Assembly: GCF_008693075.1 (NCBI RefSeq) | Contig: NZ_VXKJ01000048.1 | Span: 124,001-188,000, forward strand | Direction: 5' to 3' | DNA length: 64,000 nt | From: Corynebacterium phocae | GTDB lineage: Bacteria > Actinomycetota > Actinomycetes > Mycobacteriales > Mycobacteriaceae | In this document: piece after piece, positions 21,864-31,485 of the stretch | How the letters are laid out: every line of letters begins with the position of its first letter | Position numbering within the stretch: position 1 is the first letter of the stretch | Made by a program: the position numbers and the translations under genes | The notes under the pieces: generated by a model | What the model saw: only the letters and a program-made list of their open reading frames with translations | The model's database searches: none | Told to the model about the DNA's origin: nothing

Positions 21864-21948
21864 CCGGCCGATGTCATCTTCAAACCGACGGGGTCGCGCG
21901 CAAGAAGCTTCCGCAGTTAAACCCACCGACCTGGAAGAGCTACCACCT

Positions 21949-24003
21949 ATGGCATCAACCCGCACCGGATACCGCATCCACGCCCGCGCACTGGGGATTA
22001 TCTCCGCAGCCGCGATAGGCAGCCTCAGTCTCTTTGGCGCCCCTACCGTTAACACCCCGGAGGCCATGGCCCAGGGGACCTGCGCTTTCAACTGGGGCAT
22101 TAAGGAAAGCTGGCGTTACTACCTCCAAGGGCCCATCGCTAACGGCAACTGGGACAAAAACTCTGGCGTGGGCTTCACCGGTTCCCCGCGCGGTGCCGAC
22201 GGCGCGTTCGTCTTCACCCCCGAAAAGGCCACCATCAACGGCCCCTCAGAGGCCGTCATTCCTATGCAAGGAACCCTGCACTTCCTGGGGCACAAGCACA
22301 AAGATGACGTGCCGCACCTGCTGGATATGAAGATTTCCGACATCAAGGTCAAGGCTTCTGGCAACACCGCAGAAATCACCGTGGACTACGACTCCTACTT
22401 CTCCGATTTTTCCGACACCAGCCAACGCGGTGAACCCGTTTCCGGCGATGATGAGGTCATTGGCACCATTGCCCTGAACACCCCAGTCAACACCGACTCC
22501 GGCACGGTTGATCTCAGCGGCCCGGTCACCGCCACCGATAGCACCCTGCGGTTGTTTATCTCCGAAAAATACGCTGCCGGCAACGCCCTTGATCCGGCTT
22601 CCGGCGTGGTAAAGCTTGACGGCAGCTGCGCCGGTAGCGGCAGCAACGCCGGGGGCTCCGGCTCCCGGGGCGGTGGCCAGAAATGCGGCGCCAACTTTGG
22701 CCGTGTGAAGGGCGAATTTGACGGCGACGCTGAGGAAGTCATGGGGATGATCTCCGAGCTCAACGACACCATCGGCGCCGTTGACCTACTGTTGTGCAAC
22801 TCCACCAACCTCAAGCGCTCCATCGAGGACTTCACCGGCGTGAGCACCGGCCCCAATGGTAGGAACAACGGCGGCGGCTCGGGCGGCTCTGGTTCTGGCA
22901 ACGGCGGGGCAAACGGCGGCGGCTCCGGCAGCGGCTCTGGGGCCAACGGCAGCGGCGCTGGTAACGGCTCTGGTTCTGGGGCCAACGGCAGCGGCACCGG
23001 CACGGGAACCGGCACCGGCGGCGGGGCCAACGGCGCAGGCACAGGCAGCGGATCGGGCTCAGCATCCGGCAGCAACGGCGCTACTGGCGGCACCGGCGCG
23101 GGGGCGGCATCGGCGGTAACGGCTGCCGGCGTCTGCGAGGCCGGAACCGCACACGGCGTAAAAACCGCCACTACCCGGTGGGGCATCAAGAAATCCTTCC
23201 AGTCCTACATCACCGGCTCCATTGCCAAAGGCAGCTGGACCCTCTCCGGCATCAAGCACGAAGGCGGCCAATTTGTCTTCAACGGCAAATCCGGCGCGGT
23301 AGACCCAGCGGCCAAGAAGGGCACCATCGGCTTTGGCGGCGGAGTGAAATTCACCGGCCACAAAGGCATCCTCAACCTGCAAATCACCAACCCGGAAATC
23401 CAATTCAACGGTTCCGAAGGCACCCTAATTGCCAACGTCAAATCTTCCGACACCTCCGGCAACCGCAGCGATTACGGCCGCGTGGCCGTGGGCAACCTGA
23501 AGTTCAGCTCACTGGAGGTGTCTGACTCCAAGGCTTCCGGGCGCGCCGCCGTGTACCTTACGGCCGCCGGTGCCAAAGCCTTCGCCGGGTTCTACGAGCC
23601 CGGCCTGGAACTAGACCCGCTGGAATTCACGGCCAATTTGGGTGCCGCAGCTAACTGCGCGGCCGGACAAGGCACCGCCGCTGCCACCGACGCCGCCGGC
23701 GGAAACGGCCAAGGCCCGTCCGCTGCGGAGCTCAAATCCCAGGCCGGCGGCACCGACGGCGCCAGTGGCGACACCACCACCGATGACGTCACCTTCGACG
23801 ATGAGAACACCGAAACCACTACCGAAGGCTACGAAAACGGCAAGAACAAGTTCAAGATCAAAAGCTCCGCTGCAGACGCCGCTGGCGGCAACGGAGTTGG
23901 CGGCACCGGGCTCACCCCCGGTATGTATGCCCTGCTGGCCGCAGCGGCCCTGGCTATCGCCGGTGGCAGCATGGGACGCCTAGCACTGAGCCACCCCGCC
24001 TAG
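21949..24003 (+). CDS. htaA: HtaA surface haem-binding protein, two HtaA domains
   Basis: The protein of about 684 residues captures haem from haemoglobin at the cell surface and passes it to HmuT. It has a signal peptide cut after AMA (41), HtaA domain 1 (about 46-205, [18 protein letters not shown]), a cysteine-flanked helical segment (about 245-290), a Gly/Ser/Asn-rich linker, HtaA domain 2 ([18 protein letters not shown]), a Thr/Asp-rich stretch and a C-terminal membrane helix. The Tyr and His positions known to bind haem in C. diphtheriae HtaA are kept in both domains. The ATG at 21949 gives a standard signal peptide; an in-frame ATG at 21871 would add 26 polar residues. Confidence 0.88.
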   Translation: MASTRTGYRIHARALGIISAAAIGSLSLFGAPTVNTPEAMAQGTCAFNWGIKESWRYYLQGPIANGNWDKNSGVGFTGSPRGADGAFVFTPEKATINGPSEAVIPMQGTLHFLGHKHKDDVPHLLDMKISDIKVKASGNTAEITVDYDSYFSDFSDTSQRGEPVSGDDEVIGTIALNTPVNTDSGTVDLSGPVTATDSTLRLFISEKYAAGNALDPASGVVKLDGSCAGSGSNAGGSGSRGGGQKCGANFGRVKGEFDGDAEEVMGMISELNDTIGAVDLLLCNSTNLKRSIEDFTGVSTGPNGRNNGGGSGGSGSGNGGANGGGSGSGSGANGSGAGNGSGSGANGSGTGTGTGTGGGANGAGTGSGSGSASGSNGATGGTGAGAASAVTAAGVCEAGTAHGVKTATTRWGIKKSFQSYITGSIAKGSWTLSGIKHEGGQFVFNGKSGAVDPAAKKGTIGFGGGVKFTGHKGILNLQITNPEIQFNGSEGTLIANVKSSDTSGNRSDYGRVAVGNLKFSSLEVSDSKASGRAAVYLTAAGAKAFAGFYEPGLELDPLEFTANLGAAANCAAGQGTAAATDAAGGNGQGPSAAELKSQAGGTDGASGDTTTDDVTFDDENTETTTEGYENGKNKFKIKSSAADAAGGNGVGGTGLTPGMYALLAAAALAIAGGSMGRLALSHPA

Positions 24004-24031
24004 AACACTCAAACAGATTGGAGTTTCACCC

Positions 24032-25117
24032 TTGATTTCTTCTTCTAAACACCTAAAGACCCTTTTCGGCGGGCTGATGTGCAGCGCTTTGCTAGCCGGC
24101 TGCGGCGTACAGGGCGCCTACGAAACGGATTCAGACGCCGAACTACGTGACTCCCTGCCGGCTGCAACTTCCCTCGATGATCCGCGCAGCTTCACCGGCG
24201 TAACCCACGTCCGGGACTTCGACGAGGTAGTGCCAGTTACCGACAGCCCCCAGCCGGCGCTGCCCGTTGAGCTCACCGACGCCGACGGCTACGACGTCAC
24301 CGTCACCGACACCTCCCGTATCCTCGCGCTGGACCTCTACGGGACCTACACCAAGACGCTCACCGGCCTAGGCCTGGGAGAAAACATCGTGGGGCGCACG
24401 GTTTCGTCTACCGAAAATTCTCTAGCGGACTTGCCCGTAGTCACCCAGGGCGGGCACAACATCAACGTGGAAGCCGTGCTGTCACTCAACCCCAGCGTGG
24501 TCATTGTGGATCACTCCATTGGCCCGCGCGACGCCATTGACCAGATCCGCAACGCCGGGGTCACCACCGTGGTCATGGAGCCCACCCGCACCATTGAATC
24601 CGTGGAAGAAGACATCAAGACCCTAGGCGCCGTAGTGGGCCTGCCGGAAGAAGCCGAACAACTGGCGCAACGCACCGTCGCCGAGGTGGAAAAAGACCGC
24701 GCCGCCATTAAAGACCTAGTTCCAGAAGAACCCATGCGCATGGCGTTTTTGTACGCACGCGGCAACGGCGGCGTGTTTTTCATCCTGGGTGAAGGCACGG
24801 GCGCACAGGACTTGATTGAAGGCGTGGGCGGGATCGACCTCGCCGCCGAGCACAACCTGTCCTACGCGGAGCCCGCCAACGCCGAGGCGCTGGCCAAAAT
24901 CAACCCCGAGGTCATCATCATGATGGACAAGGGCCTGGAATCCACCGGCGGCATAGACGGCTTGCTTAAGCGCCCCGGCGTGGCGCAAACCGTTGCCGGC
25001 CAAAACCGCCGGATTGTCACCCTGCCCGACGGCCAGTCCCTAGCCTTCGGACCGCTCACCGGCCAAACCCTCCTGCGACTAGCGAAAGCAATCTATGCCC
25101 CTCAAGACGCAAGCTAA
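24032..25117 (+). CDS. hmuT: HmuT haem-binding lipoprotein
   Basis: The 361-residue ABC substrate-binding lipoprotein has lipobox LLAGC near residue 20 and two lobes of the Fe/B12 periplasmic-binding fold (RILALDLYGT..., then YARGNGGVFFILGEG). It hands haem to HmuUV. The start is TTG with TGGAG 9 nt upstream; the next ATG would remove most of the signal sequence. It overlaps hmuU by 23 bp, so the subunits are made from one message. Confidence 0.9.
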   Translation: MISSSKHLKTLFGGLMCSALLAGCGVQGAYETDSDAELRDSLPAATSLDDPRSFTGVTHVRDFDEVVPVTDSPQPALPVELTDADGYDVTVTDTSRILALDLYGTYTKTLTGLGLGENIVGRTVSSTENSLADLPVVTQGGHNINVEAVLSLNPSVVIVDHSIGPRDAIDQIRNAGVTTVVMEPTRTIESVEEDIKTLGAVVGLPEEAEQLAQRTVAEVEKDRAAIKDLVPEEPMRMAFLYARGNGGVFFILGEGTGAQDLIEGVGGIDLAAEHNLSYAEPANAEALAKINPEVIIMMDKGLESTGGIDGLLKRPGVAQTVAGQNRRIVTLPDGQSLAFGPLTGQTLLRLAKAIYAPQDAS

Positions 25118-26144
25118 GCCAACGGACGTTTTTGCCAAGCGTGCCCGCCGGCGCGTGGTGATGTTTGCCGCCCTGGCGGCGCTGGTGTTCATCGCCTCGC
25201 TGCTATCCATTGTCTTGGGCCAGTTCTACGTCCCCTTTTCCGACCTCGGCCGCCTGCTACTAGCCGGCCCCGGCCAACAGGAACTGGCGGGAAACGTCAT
25301 CTGGTCCATCCGCCTTCCCCGGATTGTGCTGGGGCTATTCGTAGGCGCGGCCCTGGGCGTGGCGGGCACGCTCATGCAGGCCGTATTCGCCAACCCACTC
25401 GCGGAACCGTCCATCATCGGCGTGACTTCCGGCGCCGGCGTGGGTGCCGCGCTAGTGATTGTCTTCAACCTCACCGTCTTTGGAACCTTCACCGTCCCGC
25501 TGGCGGCGTTTCTCTCCGCCGTGCTGGTCACCTTCATCATCTACGGGTTGGCCCGCCACCAAGGCAAAGTACAGGTAGTGAACCTCATTTTGACTGGTAT
25601 TGCCATCAACGCGGTGTGCGGTGCGCTCATTTCCTTCATGGTTTACCTAGCGCCCACCGCCAACCGCGAGCAAATCATCTTCTGGCAGATGGGCTCACTC
25701 AACGGCTCCCAGTGGAAGCATGTGTGGGTCGTGGCCCCCATCGTGGTCATCGGCATTGCCATCTCGCTGCGCCTGGGCCGCAAACTCGACGTCCTGGCGC
25801 TAGGCGAAAAAGCCGCCGGGCACACCGGCATCAACGTACCCAAGCTACGAATAGTGGCCATCGGCGCATCCACCATCCTGACCGCCGGTGCGGTGTCCTT
25901 CGCCGGGCTCATCGGTTTCGTAGGGCTTATTATTCCGCACCTGCTGCGCTCAATAGTGGGGCCGGAAAATAAAATCCTGCTGCCCGCCTCCGCGCTGGCC
26001 GGTGCCGCGCTCATCGCGCTAGCCGACGTTGCCGCCCGCACTCTCATTCCCTTCGCGGACCTTCCCATCGGTATTTTTACCGCGCTAGTTGGCGGGCCCA
26101 CCTTCTTTGTTCTTCTCCGCCGCATGATGAGAAAGGGGTTGTAA
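25095..26144 (+). CDS. hmuU: HmuU haem ABC transporter permease
   Basis: The 349-residue FecCD-type permease has about ten membrane helices, the RLPRIVLGLFVGAALGVAGT signature near residue 70 and the conserved GFVGLIIPHLLRSIVG coupling loop near residue 275. It forms a homodimeric channel with HmuV. Spacing to hmuV is 1 bp. Confidence 0.92.
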   Translation: MPLKTQAKPTDVFAKRARRRVVMFAALAALVFIASLLSIVLGQFYVPFSDLGRLLLAGPGQQELAGNVIWSIRLPRIVLGLFVGAALGVAGTLMQAVFANPLAEPSIIGVTSGAGVGAALVIVFNLTVFGTFTVPLAAFLSAVLVTFIIYGLARHQGKVQVVNLILTGIAINAVCGALISFMVYLAPTANREQIIFWQMGSLNGSQWKHVWVVAPIVVIGIAISLRLGRKLDVLALGEKAAGHTGINVPKLRIVAIGASTILTAGAVSFAGLIGFVGLIIPHLLRSIVGPENKILLPASALAGAALIALADVAARTLIPFADLPIGIFTALVGGPTFFVLLRRMMRKGL

Positions 26145-26145
26145 A

Positions 26146-26952
26146 GTGATAACCGTCAAAAACGTATCCGCCAAAATCGGCGACAAAACCCTCCTCCACG
26201 ACGTATCTTTCACCGCCCAAGCCGGGCAAGTCACCGGGCTGATTGGCCCCAACGGTGCCGGCAAATCCACCATGCTGGCCGTGCTCAGCGGGGACTTGGA
26301 CCGCTGCGCGGGGGAAGTCCACATCGCGGGCAAAGACCCGGCCACTACCATCAACCGGGAGCTGGCCCGCGTGCGCGCGGTCATGCTCCAGGACGTCGGT
26401 GTTTCCTTCCAGTTCCTAGTCCGCGACGTCGTGGCCATGGGCCGGCGCCCCTGGGAGGGAACGGACAAACACGCGCTCGATGACGCCATCATCGACGCCG
26501 CGCTGGAAGCCACCGACGCCGCCCACCTAGCCGGACGCGATATCGCCACCCTCTCCGGCGGGGAGCGCGCCCGCGTGGCCCTTTCCCGCGTCCTGGCTCA
26601 GCAAACCCCCGTCATTATGCTGGATGAGCCCACCGCTGCGCTCGATATCAAGCACCAGGAACAGGTATTGGGCCTGGTCCGCAACATCGCGCTCGACGCC
26701 GGGGTGGCCGTAATCGTGGTGCTCCACGACCTCAACGCGGCTGCCGCCTACTGCGACCATATTGTCTGCCTGGCTGACGGTAAGGTGGCATCGGCAGGCC
26801 CAGTGGATGAGGTCTATACCAGCGAAAACCTTTCCACTATCTACGACTGGCCCATCCACGTCAGCCACACCGGCGGCGTTATCAGCGTCCATCCCCAACG
26901 GCGGCGCGACACCGCTACCGCCACCTCCTTTGTCAACCTCGTTAAGGATTAG
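26146..26952 (+). CDS. hmuV: HmuV haem ABC transporter ATPase
   Basis: The 268-residue nucleotide-binding subunit has Walker A GPNGAGKST near residue 37, signature LSGGERARVALS near 136, Walker B VIMLDEPTAALD and the H-loop VLHDLNAAAAYC. The start is GTG, 1 bp after the hmuU stop. Only 3 bp separate it from the next HtaA-domain gene, so htaA-hmuTUV and that gene are likely one iron-regulated transcript. Confidence 0.93.
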   Translation: MITVKNVSAKIGDKTLLHDVSFTAQAGQVTGLIGPNGAGKSTMLAVLSGDLDRCAGEVHIAGKDPATTINRELARVRAVMLQDVGVSFQFLVRDVVAMGRRPWEGTDKHALDDAIIDAALEATDAAHLAGRDIATLSGGERARVALSRVLAQQTPVIMLDEPTAALDIKHQEQVLGLVRNIALDAGVAVIVVLHDLNAAAAYCDHIVCLADGKVASAGPVDEVYTSENLSTIYDWPIHVSHTGGVISVHPQRRRDTATATSFVNLVKD

Positions 26953-26955
26953 ACC

Positions 26956-28101
26956 ATGAAGAAACTTCTCATCACCGCACTGCTGGCTACCTCCGTGGCC
27001 GCCCCCACTGCCCACGCCGCCGATACCGCCTGCGAACACCCCGGCTACACCGTCACCGGCGGCACCCTAAACTGGGGCATCAAGGAAAGCTGGCGCAGCT
27101 ACATCAAAGGCACCATCGCCCACGGCGACTGGAAGACCACTGACAACATTTCCCCCCAGGGTGATCCCGTCGCAGCTGACTTTAAGTTTGGGTTCCCTGT
27201 GGACCCTGCCCGGACCAAGCTGGCCGTAGACTCCGCCGGTAACCTGCAGGGCGCGGTGGTTGAAACCGAACCTAACGGCATTGCTTTCCAGGGCCACGGC
27301 GGATCTTTGGCGTCCACTTTCTTATCCCCCTACGTCCGGGTGGCAGGCACCAAGGCCATGGGCGGAACGGGATATGTGGGCTACTACGTGCCCAACAAGG
27401 GCATGACCGACTACAAGCCGGGTGACCGGATTCCGGAAAACCGCGTGGAAGGCAAGGACACTTTTGCCAACGGTGACCTCAGCAATTGGAAGGTCACCGA
27501 CGCCGGCAATGATCGCGTAAACATCACCTTCGCCTCCCAGGGCTTAAGCATTGCGCCACAGCCCGGCACCAAGTCGGAGAAGATTGGTGAAGAGTGGCAT
27601 ACCTCTATCGAAGGCGTGGACATTGTATTCTTGGGCATCTACACCACGGACTACAAGCCCGAGTTCGACGACTTCCAGGTTTCCCTGGAGGCCACAAAAA
27701 CCTGCTTAGACGCCGCCGATGCCGCCGCGCTCACCGCCGAGCTGCAAGCCGAGTCCCTGCCCTCTGAATACGCCACCCCGCGCCACGAAAAGTCCTACTT
27801 GTCTGAGGATCTGCAGGAAATCTTTACTTCGCTGAACCCGGGCCTTGATTTAGAGTCCGGGATCCCTGGGTCGAATGGCCCGAAGCCCAACGTAGCGCCC
27901 AAGCCCAGCACCACACCCGAGCCCAGCACCACACCCGAGCCCGATTCAAAAGGGGAATGGAAAGACATCCGTAAAGGTTGGTCGACGTTCCTGGCGGTAA
28001 TAGGCGCAATATCAGCTTTTGCCATCCTGGCGTCCCTACTCAAGGACGTCATCACCCCGTTTCTTCCCAAATTTAATTCTCCTTTTCCCCTACCCCGTTA
28101 A
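26956..28101 (+). CDS. HtaA-domain surface protein, single domain (HtaB/HtaC-like)
   Basis: The 381-residue protein has a signal peptide (cut after AHA, about residue 21), one HtaA domain (about 36-250, [21 protein letters not shown]), a helical stretch, a short Pro-Thr-Glu repeat linker (KPSTTPEPSTTPEP) and a C-terminal helix (about 340-365) with a short Pro-rich tail. It is a membrane-anchored, outward-facing haem-binding candidate. It continues the hmuV operon. Whether it is the counterpart of C. diphtheriae htaB or htaC cannot be settled by reading alone. Confidence 0.8.
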   Translation: MKKLLITALLATSVAAPTAHAADTACEHPGYTVTGGTLNWGIKESWRSYIKGTIAHGDWKTTDNISPQGDPVAADFKFGFPVDPARTKLAVDSAGNLQGAVVETEPNGIAFQGHGGSLASTFLSPYVRVAGTKAMGGTGYVGYYVPNKGMTDYKPGDRIPENRVEGKDTFANGDLSNWKVTDAGNDRVNITFASQGLSIAPQPGTKSEKIGEEWHTSIEGVDIVFLGIYTTDYKPEFDDFQVSLEATKTCLDAADAAALTAELQAESLPSEYATPRHEKSYLSEDLQEIFTSLNPGLDLESGIPGSNGPKPNVAPKPSTTPEPSTTPEPDSKGEWKDIRKGWSTFLAVIGAISAFAILASLLKDVITPFLPKFNSPFPLPR

Positions 28102-28150
28102 CAGTCTTTTGTTTGACCCTTAACCATTGTGGAGCCAAACCAACCACTGC

Positions 28151-28169
28151 TAAGGTTAGGCTTAGTTTA
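28151..28169. promoter_or_regulatory. DtxR-like iron box upstream of the second HtaA transcript
   Basis: TAAGGTTAGGCTTAGTTTA matches 13 of 19 positions of the DtxR consensus. A TATTCT -10-like hexamer lies 8 bp downstream and GAAGGAG then precedes the ATG. Confidence 0.6.
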
Positions 28170-28198
28170 AATCTTGTATTCTGCTTGAAGGAGCATAA

Positions 28199-29287
28199 AT
28201 GTCACGCACTCGTATCGCCTTAGTTGCCGGAATATCGGTAGCTGCTTCCCTAGTTACCCCAGTTGCAGCTACTGCGGCTGAGGATCTGTCCACCTGTACC
28301 ACGAAGGGCTTCGCTGTCAAGGAGGGGTCCCTCCACTGGGGCATTAAACAATCCTGGCGCAAGTACATCCTGGGCAGCCTCGCCCGGGGCGATTGGAGCA
28401 CCGAAGGTGCAGTCACTGACAACGGCAAAACGGAAACGGAGCCAGCATTCCAGCACATTTTCGAAGTGGATCCGGAACTCACCCGCATTGAGGGCACACA
28501 GGGCCCCGATGGTTCCGTAAACATCTCCAAAGCCGTAGTGGGCACCAAAAAATCTGCTATCAACTACACCGGACACCACGGTGCTTTAGGGACCACGTTG
28601 CGCTCGCCCTACCTAGAGGTAGACGGTGACATGGCCAAGGTTGGCGCCTCCTACATTGCCTACTACGTCAAAGGCAAGAGTATGCACGAGTACAAGGAAT
28701 CGGACCGCACCACCGAAAACCGTCGTGTAGGTACCGACACCTTCACCGAGGGGTCCATCGGCGGCTGGAAGCTTGACGGTGACACCCTCACCCTGAGCAC
28801 CAACGGACTAAAGTACAAGGCCCAGGAGGGAACGGACCCGCACGGTAAAATCGTCGGCGTTGACATTGCCTTCATGGGTAAGTACACCACCGGCAAGAAA
28901 GTCGATGACGCCACCGTTTCCTTGCAGGTAGAGCCCACTTGCTTGGACGGTAAGACCACGCCAACCGTGGGTTACGAAACCGATCTTTCCACCCCTCCAG
29001 GTGACAAAGACGCTTCTGGCAACGACGCTGTGCCAGATACAACTCCAGGCAACACCCCGGCGCCTGCCCCCAAGCCGGACAACACCCCGGCGCCTGCCCC
29101 CAAGCCGGATAACACCCCTGACAACACCCCGGCACCGAAGCCTAAGCCGGATGCTCCTAAGCAAGATGGCTTGGACACCGGTGCTATCGTGGGTATCGTA
29201 ATCGCAGCCATCGTGGCCCTGCTGGGCTTGGTTGGCGCAGGTGCGTTTTTCACTAACCCCGGACTGCTCACACAATTCGGAATTTAA
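28199..29287 (+). CDS. HtaA-domain surface protein, single domain, with Pro-Ala-Lys repeats
   Basis: The 362-residue protein has a signal peptide (about 1-27), one HtaA domain (about 40-250, LHWGIKQSWRKYILG, NYTGHHG), a linker with tandem NTPAPAPKPD repeats, and a C-terminal membrane helix (TGAIVGIVIAAIVALLGLVG). The start has GAAGGAG upstream. It has its own promoter with a DtxR-like box and ends in a strong hairpin terminator, so it forms a separate iron-controlled unit. By position it is the best htaB candidate. Confidence 0.8.
   Translation: MSRTRIALVAGISVAASLVTPVAATAAEDLSTCTTKGFAVKEGSLHWGIKQSWRKYILGSLARGDWSTEGAVTDNGKTETEPAFQHIFEVDPELTRIEGTQGPDGSVNISKAVVGTKKSAINYTGHHGALGTTLRSPYLEVDGDMAKVGASYIAYYVKGKSMHEYKESDRTTENRRVGTDTFTEGSIGGWKLDGDTLTLSTNGLKYKAQEGTDPHGKIVGVDIAFMGKYTTGKKVDDATVSLQVEPTCLDGKTTPTVGYETDLSTPPGDKDASGNDAVPDTTPGNTPAPAPKPDNTPAPAPKPDNTPDNTPAPKPKPDAPKQDGLDTGAIVGIVIAAIVALLGLVGAGAFFTNPGLLTQFGI
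29051..29110. repeat. Two 30-bp tandem repeats coding NTPAPAPKPD
   Basis: The units at 29051-29080 and 29081-29110 differ only in the last base; a shortened third unit follows. They lengthen the surface stalk of the HtaA-domain protein. Confidence 0.9.
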
Positions 29288-29302
29288 CCCCATCGACTAA
29301 CA

Positions 29303-29334
29303 ACGCCCTGCCATTACCGGCAGGGCGTGTTTTT
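29303..29334 (+). terminator. Rho-independent terminator after the second HtaA gene
   Basis: ACGCCCTGCC pairs perfectly with GGCAGGGCGT around a 6-nt loop and is followed by GTTTTT. Confidence 0.88.
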
Positions 29335-29355
29335 CCGGAAAGGACACCCTAGACA

Positions 29356-30177
29356 ATGAAAAAGAAACTCCTCAGCGGCGCTTTGGCAGCCGCCATGTGC
29401 CTGACTATTCCCACCACCGTTGTTGTTGCCCCGGCCACCGCACAAGTCATTGAAAGTAACCAGAACCAGCTGGAATCGGGTTCCTTCACCTGGGGTTTTC
29501 GCAGGTCTTTGGTGCGCTACATGGAAGGCTTTATCGCAAAGGGAAAGGTTGAGCTTTCCGGCCCGGTTAAACGCGAGGGCGCGAATTTCATTTTCCCGCT
29601 TGACGCCGCTAATTCTCACCTCGATGCCGCTGGAAACGGCCAGCTCAAACTCCTAGGCGGTCTTCATTTCCTGGGACACTACAACAAATCCGCTCAACGC
29701 TGGGATATGGACGTGACTATAGATAATTTTGTCCTGGACGTTGAGGGCAAGAAGGTCACCGTGCGCGCAGACTACGTCACCAAAGGCGATTTGAGCAAGG
29801 CTCCTTCCAGCCAAGATGGTGATCAAATCTCCGGAAAGAACGTAGCTTTCGCGACGTTTGAGTTGGACAGCGCAATTAAGCCCGGCACCAATGTGCGCTT
29901 TATCAACCAGGATACTGCGGCCACGGCACCCGGATTCTCGGAGGCTTTCCTCAATGACCGCTACGCCACGGGAACGCCTGTCGATGGCCCGAATCTGAAA
30001 CTGGTCAGTGATCCAACCAAACCGTTTACCGAATACGGCAAGGAGAGCTCGGTAGATAGTGAGAACCGGACTGGGGTAATCATTGGCTCGATTGTGGGTG
30101 TCCTAGCAGCGATTGGCGGCCTGCTTGGCGCGCTGAAACACTTCGGACCACAGTTTGGCATTCGCTTGCCGTTCTAG
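29356..30177 (+). CDS. HtaA-domain surface protein, divergent single domain
   Basis: The 273-residue protein has a signal peptide (cut near ATAQ, about residue 30), one HtaA domain (about 42-215, FTWGFRRSLVRYMEG, LHFLGHYNK), a short spacer, and a C-terminal helix (TGVIIGSIVGVLAAIGGLLG) with a basic end. Its opening motif departs most from the others (SLVRY instead of SWRxY), but the Tyr and His remain. It lies just after a terminator and has no DtxR-like box of its own; AAAGGA is 11 nt upstream. It may depend on readthrough. Confidence 0.75.
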   Translation: MKKKLLSGALAAAMCLTIPTTVVVAPATAQVIESNQNQLESGSFTWGFRRSLVRYMEGFIAKGKVELSGPVKREGANFIFPLDAANSHLDAAGNGQLKLLGGLHFLGHYNKSAQRWDMDVTIDNFVLDVEGKKVTVRADYVTKGDLSKAPSSQDGDQISGKNVAFATFELDSAIKPGTNVRFINQDTAATAPGFSEAFLNDRYATGTPVDGPNLKLVSDPTKPFTEYGKESSVDSENRTGVIIGSIVGVLAAIGGLLGALKHFGPQFGIRLPF

Positions 30178-30190
30178 GCGCGCACGTGTG

Positions 30191-30219
30191 GGGCAGTAGG
30201 TTTTCCTACTGCCCTTTTT
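30191..30219 (+). terminator. Rho-independent terminator ending the haem locus
   Basis: GGGCAGTAGG and CCTACTGCCC form a perfect 10-bp stem with a TTTT loop, followed by TTTTT. Confidence 0.9.
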
Positions 30220-30260
30220 GTGTGCGCTGGCTAGGCTTGCCGGTGCCGGTGACGCTGCGG

Positions 30261-31433
30261 CTAGTGCTGCGGCGGCGGGTGCTGCCCCGGTGCCGGCTGG
30301 TGCTGCTGGTGGTCCGGCGGCTGGTGCTGCTGCGGCTGGTGGTCCGGCGGTGGGTGCTGCTGCTGCGGCGGTGGTTGCTGCCGGTTTGGTGGTGGCCGGT
30401 GGTTGGGGATGTGGGGTGTGATGACCCGTGGTGGCCCGCCTTTGGGTGGTAGCCAGACGACATTCCCGTTGATGGTGTCGATTTTTCCGCGGGTATTAGC
30501 CGGCCCGGAGTCCTCGTTGACCCCGTTGTGGTAGGCACACAGCGGGACAAGGTTGTCGAGGTTGGTTAGCCCGCCGCCGGCCCAGCTGTGGATGTGGTGG
30601 TATTGGCAGTTATCGGCTGGGGTATTGCAGTCAGGCCAGACGCAGTGCGGGAACTGCGCGGATATCATCGCGCGTTGTTTCCAGTTGGCAAACCTGGCAA
30701 TCCGGTAGAGGTTCACCGGCCCGGCTACCGGATCAACTAGGGTTATCAGCCCGCAGTCAGCGAGCCGGCGCTCTAGGTATTGTTTGCCGGTCATGGTTGC
30801 ACCGTTGGTGAGTTGGAAGGTTAGTTCCTCCCCGTCGCCGGAAATTAGGCGCAGCCAGTCCTCGAGTTCGATGATGATGTTGGTTTGGACTGCGGCAATA
30901 GCGGCGTCGGTGCCGTCGGTGCCTGTGAAAAAGACGTGCCGGAAGGCCTCGGCGGTATCTGTGGCGTTGGTAGAAGCCAGCACGGCCGCCATGTCAGCGA
31001 CTTCTAGGGCGGTGCCGGTATAGGACAAGGTGTTGACCCCGCAGCGACGGCGGGTAATGCGCACCCCGGTGGCAGGTGGTGGTTTGGGCGTGGCTTTGAA
31101 GTGGTCTTTGGCAACGGCGTCGACGCGCTGGGGTTCGGTGGCGCAGAGTTTAACCCGCAGGTTCCAGGCATCAAGCTGGCGGCGTACTTTGGCCACGTGG
31201 GCTTCGATGCGTTGCAGGGAAGCTAGGCTGTGGCGCGCGGCGCTATTGCGGGCGCGGCGTTGTTTGTTGGTAAACGGGGTTTGACCGAAGTAGACGTCTG
31301 CCAAGGCGTGGAGGTCCGTGGCCACGCTGCGGTCTAGGCCCAGGCTGAGAAGGTCGGTGATAGACATGCCGCGGGCTTCCTCGACCGGGTTAAGGCCCCG
31401 GGAGGTGTAGCTGGCGAATGTCGAAAGGTTCAT
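30261..31433 (-). CDS. HNH endonuclease of the DUF222 (13E12 repeat) family
   Basis: The protein of about 390 residues has an N-terminal helical DUF222 region and, near residues 285-330, an HNH zinc site (CVWPDCNTP, then CQYHHIHSWAGGG, then NLVPLCAYHN) with the catalytic His and the Cys ligands. The last ~45 residues are almost only Pro, Gln and His. Such genes occur in many copies in actinobacteria and behave like mobile or selfish elements; no intein or intron is seen here. The ATG at 31433 is 8 nt after TGCTAGCGT, a good extended -10. Upstream lies an inverted pair of DnaA boxes. Confidence 0.82.
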   Translation of the reverse strand: MNLSTFASYTSRGLNPVEEARGMSITDLLSLGLDRSVATDLHALADVYFGQTPFTNKQRRARNSAARHSLASLQRIEAHVAKVRRQLDAWNLRVKLCATEPQRVDAVAKDHFKATPKPPPATGVRITRRRCGVNTLSYTGTALEVADMAAVLASTNATDTAEAFRHVFFTGTDGTDAAIAAVQTNIIIELEDWLRLISGDGEELTFQLTNGATMTGKQYLERRLADCGLITLVDPVAGPVNLYRIARFANWKQRAMISAQFPHCVWPDCNTPADNCQYHHIHSWAGGGLTNLDNLVPLCAYHNGVNEDSGPANTRGKIDTINGNVVWLPPKGGPPRVITPHIPNHRPPPNRQQPPPQQQHPPPDHQPQQHQPPDHQQHQPAPGQHPPPQH

Positions 31434-31485
31434 AACACTGCACGCTAGCACACCGGAAAATCGGGTTTTAGCTGCAAGGACGCTG

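Noticed and set aside
22855..23110. PE_PGRS-like or mobile Gly-rich element
   Set aside because: It is an in-frame Gly/Ser/Asn linker between the two HtaA domains, with no sign of separate origin.
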